A stretch of DNA of 64,000 bases from positions 560,387-624,386 of the forward strand of contig NZ_JACSQJ010000001.1 in NCBI RefSeq assembly GCF_014836665.1, in the 5' to 3' direction. Below the pieces are notes generated by a model that saw only the letters and a list, made by a program, of their open reading frames with translations, was not told the origin of the DNA and searched no databases. Of this stretch, positions 9,149-17,260 are shown piece by piece. The stretch comes from Luteimonas colneyensis. Its GTDB lineage: Bacteria; Pseudomonadota; Gammaproteobacteria; Xanthomonadales; Xanthomonadaceae. A program made the translations under genes and the position numbers. Within the stretch, counting starts at the first letter, position 1. Each line of letters starts with the position of its first letter.

Positions 9149-9913
9149 CTATTTGAGGGCTACGCTCATGCCGCCGTCGGCCATGACAACCGACCCGACG
9201 AGGTAGCTGGCTTTGTCCGAGGCCAGGAAAGCGATCACTTCGGCGATTTCAACAGGCTTGGCTGCGCGCTTGATGGGTGCGTTCTTGCCGTGCTCGGCGA
9301 GGAATCCCGGGCCGTCTGCATGCATGTGATTGGCAATGTTGGTCACTACATCGCCCGAACCCACCGCGTTGACCCGGATACCGTGGTCAATCGCTTCAAG
9401 CGAGAGCGCCCGGGTCAATTGCGCAAGTGCGCCCTTGGAGGCTGCGTAGGCGGCGATGCCTGGGAAGGCCTGATAGCAGGCGTAGGAGCCAACATTGACG
9501 ATCGCGCCTTGCCCCGCGGGCATCATCAGCCGCATCGTCTCGCGGGAAAACAGAAAGGCGCCTGTCACGTTGACCGCCAGGATCCCATTCCACTCGTCGA
9601 GTGTCATCTCCACGACCGGCTTGTTGATGATGATGCCGGCGTTGTTGACGAGAACATCGAGCTTTCCGAAGGTCTCTTTCGCCAGGGTCACCGCGCGCAC
9701 CGCACTCTCTTCGTTTGCCACGTCGGCAACGAGCGGAACGATGCCAGGGCGAGCCAGCCTTTCGACGTTTGAACTCCTTCCCACCGCGATGACCCTTGCG
9801 CCTCGCGCGTGCAGAAGCTCCGTCGTCGCGAGCCCGATCCCACTTGCCGCACCTGTCACGATGGCGACCTTACCGTCGAACGTTGCTTCAGTACTTGATG
9901 TGCTGGGTGTCAT
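9149..9913 (-). CDS. SDR family oxidoreductase, 254 aa
   Basis: This is a classical SDR: TGAASGIGLATTEL for cofactor binding, LVNNAGIIIN, a YAASKGALAQL active-site stretch with a Ser in NVGSYAC, and a C-terminal VMADGGMSVALK end typical of FabG-like enzymes. ATG at 9913 is chosen because AAGGAAG lies at a good distance before it; a longer frame to 9943 exists. It is the second gene of the SDR operon, 30 bases after the first. It is probably an NAD(P)-linked alcohol or ketone dehydrogenase; the substrate is not deducible. Confidence 0.9.
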   Translation of the reverse strand: MTPSTSSTEATFDGKVAIVTGAASGIGLATTELLHARGARVIAVGRSSNVERLARPGIVPLVADVANEESAVRAVTLAKETFGKLDVLVNNAGIIINKPVVEMTLDEWNGILAVNVTGAFLFSRETMRLMMPAGQGAIVNVGSYACYQAFPGIAAYAASKGALAQLTRALSLEAIDHGIRVNAVGSGDVVTNIANHMHADGPGFLAEHGKNAPIKRAAKPVEIAEVIAFLASDKASYLVGSVVMADGGMSVALK

Positions 9914-9943
9914 GTTCGTCTTCCTTTTTGCCTGGGCTGGCAA

Positions 9944-10681
9944 TCAATAGGGGCTGGCTGTTGGCCGCACCACGATTTCACTCACATCCACTTCCGCCGG
10001 CTGCTCGATCGCATAGGAAATTGCCCGTGCGATGGCGTCAGCGGATAGGGCGATGCGGCGGAACTCGCGCATGGCACTGCGGGCTGTATCGTCAGAGATC
10101 GTGTCGGCCAACTCGGATTCGACTACGCCTGGGCAGATCACGGTCACACGGATCTTGTCGCTCTCCTGGCGAAGACCGTCAGAGATGGCGCGCACTGCGA
10201 ATTTCGTTGCGCAGTACACCGCCGCCGTGGGCGAGACGGCCAATCCGCCGATGGAGGACATGTTGATCACCTGGCCATGGCCCTGTGCCTGCATGCCTGG
10301 CAACACCGCCGCGATGCCATGCAGCACGCCGCGAATATTCACGTCGATCATGCGATTCCATCGGTCCACGTCCAGCGCGGCCAGCGGCGACAGCGGCATG
10401 ACTCCGGCGTTGTTGACGATGACGTCGATCCGGCCGAACGCATCCATGGCGAACCCGGCGAAGGCCTGGACATCTTTCAAAGAGGTGACGTCCAGTGCGC
10501 GGTAGCGCACTGAGCCACCACTGGCCTGGATCTCGCCGACCAACGCTGCCAGCCGCTCGGTGCGGCGCGCGCCGACGACGAGGTGATGCCCTTGGGCCGC
10601 CAGAAGGCGGGTCGTGGCTTCGCCGATGCCGCTACTGGCTCCCGTGACGAGAATGACCTTGGGCTCGATGGTTCCGGACAT
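9944..10681 (-). CDS. SDR family oxidoreductase, 245 aa
   Basis: This is a classical SDR close to the YdfG/serine-dehydrogenase-like group: TGASSGIGEATTRLL, ARRTERL (NADP-favouring arginines), VNNAGVMPLSPL, Ser in NMSSIGGL, and YCATKFAVRAIS for the Tyr/Lys pair. GGGAAG before the ATG is a good ribosome site. It is the first gene of the operon, transcribed away from the AraC-type regulator; a candidate promoter and operator lie at 10779-10831. Confidence 0.9.
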   Translation of the reverse strand: MSGTIEPKVILVTGASSGIGEATTRLLAAQGHHLVVGARRTERLAALVGEIQASGGSVRYRALDVTSLKDVQAFAGFAMDAFGRIDVIVNNAGVMPLSPLAALDVDRWNRMIDVNIRGVLHGIAAVLPGMQAQGHGQVINMSSIGGLAVSPTAAVYCATKFAVRAISDGLRQESDKIRVTVICPGVVESELADTISDDTARSAMREFRRIALSADAIARAISYAIEQPAEVDVSEIVVRPTASPY

Positions 10682-10778
10682 GTCGGCTTCCCTTTTGCGG
10701 AGACATTCCGCGGATGGCCCATGCTAGGAACGACGCCCTGTCGTGCGAATACCCACAACTCTGTGGCTATTGCCTATT

Positions 10779-10808
10779 GCTATAACAAACGACGATCTCG
10801 ATCGACAA
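10779..10808 (-). promoter_or_regulatory. Candidate promoter of the SDR operon
   Basis: On the minus strand TTGTCG (10803-10808) and TATAGC (10779-10784) are separated by 18 bases, a fair sigma-70-like pair. The -35 lies inside the proximal half of the direct-repeat operator at 10800-10810, the arrangement used by AraC/XylS activators. Confidence 0.45.
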
Positions 10809-10831
10809 TTACCGGGCGTTGATCGACAATT
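10800..10831. promoter_or_regulatory. AraC-type operator: 11-bp direct repeat, 21-bp spacing
   Basis: GATCGACAATT occurs at 10800-10810 and again at 10821-10831, identical, same orientation, exactly two helical turns apart. AraC-family proteins typically bind such direct half-sites. It lies between the AraC regulator and the SDR operon and overlaps the candidate -35 of the operon. Confidence 0.6.
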
Positions 10832-10869
10832 CCTATCGCGAGACCCCTTTTGAACCGACTGAATCAAGC

Positions 10870-11811
10870 ATGCCTACTGCCGACGTCACCGTCTCCCGAC
10901 GCATGACCAACCTGCTGACAGAACTCGCGCCCAACGAGGGTTACACCCTGTCTGCCCTGGACGGTGTCCGCTTCATGCGCTCCGATCGTCCCCTGGGTCG
11001 CACCCCTGTGCTCTACGAGCCGAGCATCGTGATCGTTTGCCAGGGTCGCAAACGCGGTTTCCTGGGAGACGAGATCTATCTCTACGATGCCCAGCATTAC
11101 CTGGTGCTGTCGGTCCCGCTGCCTTTCTCTACGGAAACCGAAGCCAGCCAAGCGGAGCCGATGCTGGCCGTCTCCCTGCGCCTGGATCTGACCGCAGTGG
11201 CAGACCTGGTACTGGCCATCGGCCAGTCGCGGGATCACACAAACGTTGCGCCACGCGGCATGATTTCGACTCCACTCGGGGGAGTCCTGGCCGATGCCAC
11301 GTTGCGTCTGCTCGAGGTCCTGGCCTCCCCGCTCGAAGCGAAGATCCTCGGCCCGGCCATCGTGCGGGAAATCTGTTTCCGCGTGCTCGTCGGAAACCAG
11401 GGCGGCGCCATGCGGGCGGCGTTGGCGCACCAAGGGCAGTTCGGCAAGGTCGCCAAGGCACTGCGGCGCATCCACGCCGACTATGCGCAGGCCCTCGGCG
11501 TCGCCCACCTGGCGGGCGAGGCCGGCATGAGCGTCCCGGCCTTTCACGCGCATTTCAAGACCGTTACCCAGACCTCGCCGATCCAGTACATCAAGTCGAC
11601 GCGGCTGCACCAAGCCCGGCTCCTGATGATTCGCGATGGCCTTACCGCAGCCGCTGCCTCAGCTCGCGTCGGCTATGAAAGCCCCTCGCAGTTCAGTCGT
11701 GAGTTCAAACGATTCTTCGGACGAAGCCCGGTTGAGGAAGTGCGCGACCTGCGGGTTTCCTTTGCCCTGTCGCCTGCAGTGCAGGTCTCGGGATTCGCCA
11801 TATCTCACTGA
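10870..11811 (+). CDS. AraC family transcriptional regulator
   Basis: The protein is about 313 residues. Residues 10-165 match the AraC_N ligand-binding type (FMRSDRPLGRTPVLYEPSIV, then IVCQGRKRGFLGDE). The C-terminal 100 residues form the double helix-turn-helix (VAHLAGEAGMSVPAFHAHFK and YIKSTRLHQARLLM, with VGYESPSQFSREFKRFFG). Start at ATG 10870; the frame is open upstream from TTG 10819, but that would place the operator inside the gene. It is divergent from three SDR genes and probably activates them in response to a small molecule, through the repeats at 10800-10831. Confidence 0.9.
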   Translation: MPTADVTVSRRMTNLLTELAPNEGYTLSALDGVRFMRSDRPLGRTPVLYEPSIVIVCQGRKRGFLGDEIYLYDAQHYLVLSVPLPFSTETEASQAEPMLAVSLRLDLTAVADLVLAIGQSRDHTNVAPRGMISTPLGGVLADATLRLLEVLASPLEAKILGPAIVREICFRVLVGNQGGAMRAALAHQGQFGKVAKALRRIHADYAQALGVAHLAGEAGMSVPAFHAHFKTVTQTSPIQYIKSTRLHQARLLMIRDGLTAAAASARVGYESPSQFSREFKRFFGRSPVEEVRDLRVSFALSPAVQVSGFAISH

Positions 11812-11842
11812 ATCCTCGCTCAGGGTCTGACGCTTCCCGGTT

Positions 11843-11960
11843 TCAGTAGCGGTCGGCTTTGGAGCCCGGGGTTGGGGGTATCCGAGGCGCGTTCTTGAGC
11901 CGCCATTCGTTGTATTCCACCGTGCGGTCGAAGACGAAAGAACACACCACGTGGCCGTGA
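11843..11960 (-). mobile_element. IS3-family remnant (orfB 3' end and right IR region)
   Basis: On the minus strand this reads VEYNEWRLKNAPRIPPTPGS then KADRY and stop, the usual C-terminus of IS3 OrfB, and it is clearly similar in DNA to the right end of the complete element at about 6340-6470 (shared CAGTAGCGGTCGGCTTT). The rest of the element is missing. It is therefore a second, related but different IS copy, now a scar next to the threonine-aldolase-like gene. Confidence 0.7.
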
Positions 11961-12025
11961 GCCAGCCCCGGCGTTGGTTATGCTTGATGGCAGGCGTCGC
12001 TGCCGCCCTGCCCTGAGGACTACAC

Positions 12026-13189
12026 ATGGATCGTCGCCGCTTCCTTGGCGTGAGTGGAGCTGCCGCCGCGTCGCCGATGTTGGCCGCACTGGGCACACCC
12101 GCCACGGCAAACGCCACCGCGACATTGTTCAAGCGCGTGAACTTCGCGTCCGACGGGCTTGGGCTCAGCCCCGCCGAGTACGCAGCACTGCTGGGCGAGG
12201 TCGTGGCGGAGGACGGCTTCGAACCCGACTACTACTCACAGGGCGGCGCTATCCGTGAGCTGGAACGCAAGTTCGCCCGGCTGCTCGGCAAGGACGACGC
12301 GATCTACCTGCCCACCGGAACGCTGGCGAACCACCTCGCGGTGCGCAGGCTCGCCGGGGACGATCGTCGCGTGCTGGTGCAGGCGGAAAGCCACTTCTAC
12401 AACGACAGCGGCGACTGCGCGCAGACCCTGAGCGGGCTGAACCTCGTGCCTCTGGCCGAAGGAGGCAGCACCCTTCCCATCGAGGACGTGGAGCACTGGC
12501 TGGCGCGCTCCGACACCGGCCGGGTCGAGACCCGCGTCGGCGTGATCGCGATCGAGTCGCCGGTGCGTCGGCGCCATCACGAAATGGCCGACTTCGATGA
12601 ACTCCGCCGCGTCAGCGGCCTCGCCCGCGAGCGCGGCATCCGCCTGCACCTGGACGGGGCGCGGATGTTCAACCTGCCACTCCACTCGGGCAAGAGTCTC
12701 CACGAGTACAGCGCGCTGTTCGACACCGTGTACGTCTCGCTCTGGAAGCACTTCAACGCCGCCTCCGGCGCGATCCTCGCAGGGGATGCCGGTTTCATCG
12801 ACGGCCTGTTTCACCAGCGGCGCATGTTCGGCGGCGCCCTGCCGCATGCCTGGCCGGCGGCCGCCGTGGCATTGCAGTTCGTCGACGGCTACCTGGAGGA
12901 CTACGCGAAGTCCTGGCAGGTCGCTGATCGGTTGATTGCACTGCTGCAGGACTATCGCCGGTTCTCGTTCGAGAAGCTCCCTCACGGCACCAGCCGGTTC
13001 TTCATGACAGTGACGGGGGTCGCGCCGGATCTGCTCCGCGAACGGCTCGCGAAGCAGGACGTTGCCCTGTCCCGCGGCCATCCGGACACCGGCCGGTTCG
13101 CGATGGAGGTGAACGCGACACTGCTTCGGGTATCGGCGGAAACGCTGGCCGGGAAGTTCATCGCAGCGACTGGTGCTCCAATAGATTGA
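12026..13189 (+). CDS. Tat-exported threonine-aldolase-like PLP lyase
   Basis: The 387-residue protein starts with a twin-arginine signal (MDRRRFLGVSGAAAASPMLA, cleavage near ATANA). The rest matches the beta-eliminating lyase/threonine aldolase fold: GGAIRELERKFARLLGKDDA, YLPTGTLANHLAVR, HLDGARMFN with the PLP-contacting Asp, and SLWKHFNAASGAIL with the probable Schiff-base Lys. Threonine aldolases split L-threonine or 3-hydroxy amino acids to glycine and an aldehyde; here the activity would be periplasmic, which is unusual. Two damaged copies of the same gene lie at 1.8 and 4.7 kb. A scar of an IS3 element lies just upstream. Confidence 0.87.
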   Translation: MDRRRFLGVSGAAAASPMLAALGTPATANATATLFKRVNFASDGLGLSPAEYAALLGEVVAEDGFEPDYYSQGGAIRELERKFARLLGKDDAIYLPTGTLANHLAVRRLAGDDRRVLVQAESHFYNDSGDCAQTLSGLNLVPLAEGGSTLPIEDVEHWLARSDTGRVETRVGVIAIESPVRRRHHEMADFDELRRVSGLARERGIRLHLDGARMFNLPLHSGKSLHEYSALFDTVYVSLWKHFNAASGAILAGDAGFIDGLFHQRRMFGGALPHAWPAAAVALQFVDGYLEDYAKSWQVADRLIALLQDYRRFSFEKLPHGTSRFFMTVTGVAPDLLRERLAKQDVALSRGHPDTGRFAMEVNATLLRVSAETLAGKFIAATGAPID

Positions 13190-13310
13190 TCAGAGCGGGA
13201 GCTCGACTCACAGGGTTTAACAAGCTGCATCTTGATTCAACGATGCCGGCATAGAGCTCGATAACGCTTTGGCCTGTTGAACCTTGGCTCACCCTCATGC
13301 GCGCATCCGA

Positions 13311-13505
13311 CTACAGCAGGAAGCGGCCACGGGTCGGGCCGGGCGGGCGCGCATCGCCGGCGGGGCGCAGCATCCTCACCACTTCCATGAGGTCGAGCCA
13401 CGCCTGGATCGGGTCTGCCGGCGCCGGCAGCCGCTGCACACCGCCCTCGCCCACCAGGACGACGCCGCGGCGATCAACCCCGGACTTCGTCGATGAGCGC
13501 TTCAA
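13311..13505 (-). CDS. Small hypothetical protein or gene remnant
   Basis: The last 40 residues (DPIQAWLDLMEVVRMLRP, ending in GRFLL) look like a real protein end. The only start for the whole frame is TTG at 13505, inside the 3' end of the nucleotidyltransferase remnant. It could be the downstream partner of that gene, or its frameshifted tail. Support is weak. Confidence 0.3.
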   Translation of the reverse strand: MKRSSTKSGVDRRGVVLVGEGGVQRLPAPADPIQAWLDLMEVVRMLRPAGDARPPGPTRGRFLL

Positions 13506-13777
13506 GCAGATCCTCCCGTTCGAACAGACGGAAATACGTCGTCAGTGCCTCGTGATCGAGCGATTCGTGGTGGGCGCGCAGCAGGGCACGGATGTCGTCC
13601 AGGTCGCGGGTCCGGGTCGGATCATTCACGTAGGCCTGGAGCTTGGAAGTCGACGTCGCGCGTCGCAAGGACGACATTGTGCGCGGCAAGCGCGAGCCCG
13701 TCGATCAGCGCCGGAGGCGTCTGCAGCCGGGTGAAGGCGACGAGGGCTTCCCTGATCTGGTCAAGCAGGCTGGCCAT
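13474..13777 (-). pseudogene. Nucleotidyltransferase-like gene with internal deletion and frameshift
   Basis: From the ATG at 13777 one frame reads MASLLDQIREALVAFTRLQT and LIDGLALAAHNVVLATRDVD, the start of a family of small nucleotidyltransferase-fold proteins whose conserved GG-x-A-L-A-A-H becomes DGLALAAH here. It ends at 13622. A different frame then gives the usual C-terminus (DPTRTRDLDDIRALLRAH, ending EALIDEVRG) to 13474. The middle of the domain, with the metal-binding strand, is missing, so the gene is broken. Relatives are often found in toxin-antitoxin-like pairs. Confidence 0.6.
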
Positions 13778-13916
13778 GCGGGCATCGTAGCGCAGCAGGC
13801 CGCCGCGGCGTCCGGCACCGTGAAGGCGGCAACGCCGTCGAATGCCGGCGGCGGGAGAGCAGTCCGCACCACGGGACTCAGGCGTATTCTCGGCGGACGC
13901 CACCCGGGAGATTGTC

Positions 13917-14360
13917 ATGAGTCACCAGGCACTGTTTCCCTATCTTTGTGTCGCCGACGCCACCGCCGCCATCGATTTCTATCGCCAGGTATTCGGCGCC
14001 ACCGAACTGCTCCGCCTGCAGGAGCCCGGCGGCCGCATCGGCCACGTGGAACTGGACTTCGACGGCACCACGCTGATGCTGTGCGACGAGTTTCCCGAGT
14101 TCGACATCCGAAGCCCTGACCCGGCCGCCGGCTACAGCGCGACGATGCACCTGCACGTGGACGATGCGGACGCCGTCATCGCGCGCGCGGTCGCCGCCGG
14201 CGCCACCCTGCTGATGGCGCCAAGCGATGCGTTCTACGGCGAACGCTCCGGCGCGATCCGCGACCCCTTCGGCCACCGCTGGAACATCGGCCACCATCTC
14301 GAGACCGTCAGCCCCGAGGAGATGCAGCGGCGGTATACGGCGGTTCTCGGCACTTCGTGA
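13917..14360 (+). CDS. VOC family protein (PhnB/glyoxalase fold)
   Basis: The 147-residue protein begins LFPYLCVADATAAIDFYRQV, continues GRIGHVELDFDGTTLMLCDE and ends with DPFGHRWNIGHHLE, the pattern of PhnB-like VOC proteins. Potential metal or substrate residues are H in GHVELD and the acidic residues after it. The exact function is not known; the family includes antibiotic-resistance and DUF1428-like members. ATG at 13917 directly precedes the domain. The neighbouring genes are unrelated. Confidence 0.88.
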   Translation: MSHQALFPYLCVADATAAIDFYRQVFGATELLRLQEPGGRIGHVELDFDGTTLMLCDEFPEFDIRSPDPAAGYSATMHLHVDDADAVIARAVAAGATLLMAPSDAFYGERSGAIRDPFGHRWNIGHHLETVSPEEMQRRYTAVLGTS

Positions 14361-14366
14361 CGCCCT

Positions 14367-14693
14367 TCAGTTTCGCAAGCGAATCGCCTGGGTCTTCATC
14401 GGCACCTTGTCCCCGTTCGGGCGTTCGATCGTCCAGCCATCCGATGGCGACGCATAAATCACGGTGGCATCCTCCTGCAGACCCCACCAGGTGTACTGAG
14501 TGACACGAAGCTTCCCGTCGCTCATGAACTCGACGTCGCTCGATCGCCAGGTCAGCGTCAAAGCAACCAGTCCCACCACGATCAGCGCCACCATAACCAG
14601 GCCGACCAGGGTCTCGAAGAAACCCACCACGCCTGCGACGATGCCACGCTGTTCCACTGCGGGCTGCGGTACGGCTTCTACTTGAGCACTCAT
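14367..14693 (-). CDS. Hypothetical single-pass membrane protein, 108 aa
   Basis: An N-terminal 20-residue tail precedes one long hydrophobic segment (GFFETLVGLVMVALIVVGLV) at about residues 24-46. A small beta-rich domain follows (SSDVEFMSDGKLRVTQYTWW). No family is recognised. It is convergent with the VOC gene and 73 bases downstream of the lipoprotein gene on the same strand. Confidence 0.7.
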   Translation of the reverse strand: MSAQVEAVPQPAVEQRGIVAGVVGFFETLVGLVMVALIVVGLVALTLTWRSSDVEFMSDGKLRVTQYTWWGLQEDATVIYASPSDGWTIERPNGDKVPMKTQAIRLRN

Positions 14694-14765
14694 CCATTTT
14701 CCCTTGATTGACTGACGTACCAGTACGTTTTCTGAAAGCGATCACAGCGAGGCATCAGCCGCAGC

Positions 14766-15461
14766 TCATTGCCGCCGCGGATCGGCTGGCAGTTCCGGCG
14801 TCGACTCCATCAGGATCTCCAGGCTCGCCTGCGTCTGCCGGCTGCGGTCGCCCCGCGCGTCGGCCTGGGCCTGCGCACGCTGCTGCTGGGCGCGGATGTG
14901 CCCGGGGACCACATCGACCTGTCGCTCCCGCTGCAAGAAGGCCCGATCGCCGGGCTGCAGCTGGCAGTTGCGGCTGAGCGTTGCCTGTTCCTCACCCGTG
15001 CGGGCAGCGGTGCTCTGCAGGTTGACCACTACGCCCAGCGTGTCGCCAAGCGGTTCAAGCCGGATGCAGATCGCGTCGATCACGGCCTGCGTGCGCAGTT
15101 CATTGCGGTCCACCAGCACGAACAGGTTTTCATGGTCGAGCCAGACGACGGATGCCAAGCCTTCCACCCCGTGCAGCGCCGCGCGTGCCGCCTCGCGGTC
15201 CACACGGCGCGCAGGGTCGGCTAGCTTGATCGCCTTGCGGAAGTCTTCGTGCATCGCCATCAGGCCGTCGTGCACGCCCTCCTGGTCGCCGACCAGCGCG
15301 GACCCGCGGATGGATGCCAGATGGCCGGCCGTGCGCAGCGGGTCCATCGGCTGGCCGGCCTGTTGCGGGCGTGGCTGCGCAGGCTGCGGGACTTCCGTGC
15401 AGCCGGCCAGTACGCATATCGCTGCAGCCGCAGCCATCGCCAGGCTGGTGAAAGATTCCAT
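14766..15461 (-). CDS. Hypothetical lipoprotein, 231 aa
   Basis: The ATG at 15461 has an AGGAGG box at ideal distance. The signal peptide ends in the lipobox LAGC (CVLAGCTEVPQPAQP). Downstream are a helical domain (DEARDDR-free, Ala/Arg-rich) and a BON-like or secretin-accessory-like beta-alpha stretch (GLASVVWLDHENLFVLVDRN), then a Gln-rich tail (QQQRAQAQADARGD). No known family is assigned. It is predicted to be membrane-anchored in the periplasm. Confidence 0.7.
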   Translation of the reverse strand: MESFTSLAMAAAAAICVLAGCTEVPQPAQPRPQQAGQPMDPLRTAGHLASIRGSALVGDQEGVHDGLMAMHEDFRKAIKLADPARRVDREAARAALHGVEGLASVVWLDHENLFVLVDRNELRTQAVIDAICIRLEPLGDTLGVVVNLQSTAARTGEEQATLSRNCQLQPGDRAFLQRERQVDVVPGHIRAQQQRAQAQADARGDRSRQTQASLEILMESTPELPADPRRQ

Positions 15462-15694
15462 TCGATGTTCCTCCTGTCCCCGGCCAAGGAGAAGCACGAT
15501 GCGTGCCACCGCGGCCGTCGCTGCTCCGCTGTGCCGAGACTCACATGCGCACCTGCTCCGGCAGCAGGTGACATTTCTGGTCACGCACACCGGGACCTGG
15601 GAACCCCGCTTCCCAGGGCCGCTCACCTCCATGGCGCGAGTACGCCACGCGCCCTCGATCGCCTATAGTTTTCCCTCCACAGGGGGAAATACCA

Positions 15695-16219
15695 ATGAAA
15701 CTGCTCACTCGCGGCGCCGCCATTGCGGCCGCCCTGTTCCTGTCTGCCTGCGCCACCCATCAGGATGTCCTGCTGGCGAAGTCAGCGCCGCCGCCCGTCG
15801 TGTCCATCGCCCAGGTTCCTTCCGATGGCAACTCCGAAGCCATGGATGGGGCCCTGCGCAATGCATTGGTCGAGAACGGTTTTACCGTGCGGGCGCCGTT
15901 GCCCGCGGGCACCCGGCAGTCCAGCGAAGTCGACGCCATCGTGAGTTACGTGGATGTCTGGCGTTGGGACATGGTGATGTACCTCCATTCCCTGGCCGTC
16001 AAGATCTTCGACGCACGGAATGGCGACCTGCTCGTCACCGGCGACTGGAAGAACTCCGCCTTCCATGGCTTCCAGGACGAGAACAGGGTGATCAGCGACG
16101 TAGTGGCAGAGATGACCGCCAAATTGCGGACCGCGATGCCGGCTGGAGCGTCTCAAACCACCGCAGCGGCGCCGCGGGCCGATGACGATTTGACAGCGGA
16201 TCCGAACGACGCGCCCTGA
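15695..16219 (+). CDS. Hypothetical lipoprotein, 174 aa
   Basis: The signal peptide MKLLTRGAAIAAALFLSAC ends in a clear lipobox (LSAC). A mixed alpha/beta domain follows (VDAIVSYVDVWRWDMVMYLH, LAVKIFDARNGDLLVTGDWK) like other small outer-membrane lipoproteins that carry a conserved DVWRWD stretch. AGGGGG precedes the ATG. The function is unknown. The gene is divergent from the lipoprotein gene at 14766-15461 and shares a 233-base control region with it. Confidence 0.8.
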   Translation: MKLLTRGAAIAAALFLSACATHQDVLLAKSAPPPVVSIAQVPSDGNSEAMDGALRNALVENGFTVRAPLPAGTRQSSEVDAIVSYVDVWRWDMVMYLHSLAVKIFDARNGDLLVTGDWKNSAFHGFQDENRVISDVVAEMTAKLRTAMPAGASQTTAAAPRADDDLTADPNDAP

Positions 16220-16255
16220 CGTTCGCGGCCGCACGTCCTGACAAGGAGGATTGCC

Positions 16256-16363
16256 ATGGGACGTCGAAAGAAGAGCGCCCTCGACGAGGCCATGGGTAAC
16301 GAGCTGCAAGTGACCTGCGTTATAGCGATTGATCAAATGTCGAGTGGGGAGAGTTTGGAATGA
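16256..16363 (+). CDS. Micro-ORF, 35 aa, coupled to NERD gene
   Basis: A strong ribosome site (AAGGAGGA) lies 6 bases before the ATG. The frame encodes MGRRKKSALDEAMGNELQ, then a short tail, and ends TGA overlapping the ATG of the next gene (ATGA). The basic start MGRRKK followed by an acidic helix resembles the first residues of some restriction-endonuclease-like small proteins, so it may be the stump of a longer gene or a leader that couples translation to the NERD protein. Confidence 0.45.
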   Translation: MGRRKKSALDEAMGNELQVTCVIAIDQMSSGESLE

Positions 16364-17250
16364 AGTGGCACATGTTCATCGGCCATGCCGTGTTCCTGAG
16401 CTCCGTCTTTGTGACCGCGCTCATCATCCTGCTGTTCAAAGTCCTCCGCGCCGTCCGCCAGAGGCGCTCGCCGCTTCATGGGAAGCAGATCGGCCACGTT
16501 CCTGGACAACAGCTCCTGGACAGAATCGGCGACGCGGATCGAGAGGCGGACTTCGGTTACGACGTCATGATCATGGCGCTCCCGATGCTCTTTCTCGTCT
16601 GGGCGTCGATGCGCATTGAATGGCAGTCGGTCACCTTCGGCGTGGCCGAGGCATGTTTCTTCGCCGGATGGCTCCTGATGCTCGCCTACGGATTCTGGCA
16701 GTACAGACGCCACGCGCTCCGTAAGGAACAGGCACGGGACGGCCTGCTTGCCGAGCGCGTAACCGGGATGCAGCTCAACCGGCTCGTCGCCAACGGCTGC
16801 CTCGTTCTGCACGACCTTCCCTGTGGGAACTTCAATATTGATCACGTGGTGATCGCGCCGCGTGGCGTCTACGCGATCGAAACCAAGTCCTTCCGGAAGC
16901 CGAAGTCAGGTTCGACCGCTGACCCAAACAAGGTCAAGTTCGACGGCACGACACTCAAGTTCAGTGACTTCGCGACCAATGCTCCAATCGCACAAGCACG
17001 GAGGCAGGCGAAGTTCCTTGCCTCGCTCATCAGGGAAAGTATTGGGGAGCCCATTCCAGTCACACCAGCGGTCTCTCTCCCGGGCTGGTTCATCGAGAAA
17101 ACAGCCGACAGAAAATCTGCTGACACCTTTGTGTTCACTCCTATGGGCCGAGGATACGAATGGTTCTCTTACGGAGATGAAGTAGTTCCGCCCCAGACTC
17201 GCATGCTCATCGCCAAAGCGCTTGCGCTGCGATACCCAACCGTGGAATAG
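16360..17250 (+). CDS. Membrane NERD (nuclease-related) domain protein
   Basis: The 296-residue protein has an N-terminal hydrophobic segment (residues 9-29), two more (70-84 and 95-113), and a cytoplasmic NERD domain from about residue 127. The nuclease-type motif is visible as D161 in NIDHVVIAP and E174-x-K176 in VYAIETKSFRK, with a later QA-RQAKFL helix. NERD belongs to the PD-(D/E)XK-like fold and is often linked to DNA processing or defence. The start overlaps the micro-ORF stop by four bases. It lies at the left edge of the 16-25 kb accessory island. The target is unknown. Confidence 0.85.
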   Translation: MKWHMFIGHAVFLSSVFVTALIILLFKVLRAVRQRRSPLHGKQIGHVPGQQLLDRIGDADREADFGYDVMIMALPMLFLVWASMRIEWQSVTFGVAEACFFAGWLLMLAYGFWQYRRHALRKEQARDGLLAERVTGMQLNRLVANGCLVLHDLPCGNFNIDHVVIAPRGVYAIETKSFRKPKSGSTADPNKVKFDGTTLKFSDFATNAPIAQARRQAKFLASLIRESIGEPIPVTPAVSLPGWFIEKTADRKSADTFVFTPMGRGYEWFSYGDEVVPPQTRMLIAKALALRYPTVE

Positions 17251-17260
17251 CGCCCGCTAC

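Noticed and set aside
13213-13283. attC-like integron site after the threonine-aldolase-like gene (GTTTAAC and GTTGAAC, 71 bases)
   Set aside because: The outer boxes fit the attC consensus and nearly pair, but the inner L boxes do not pair, and no integrase or second site is present.
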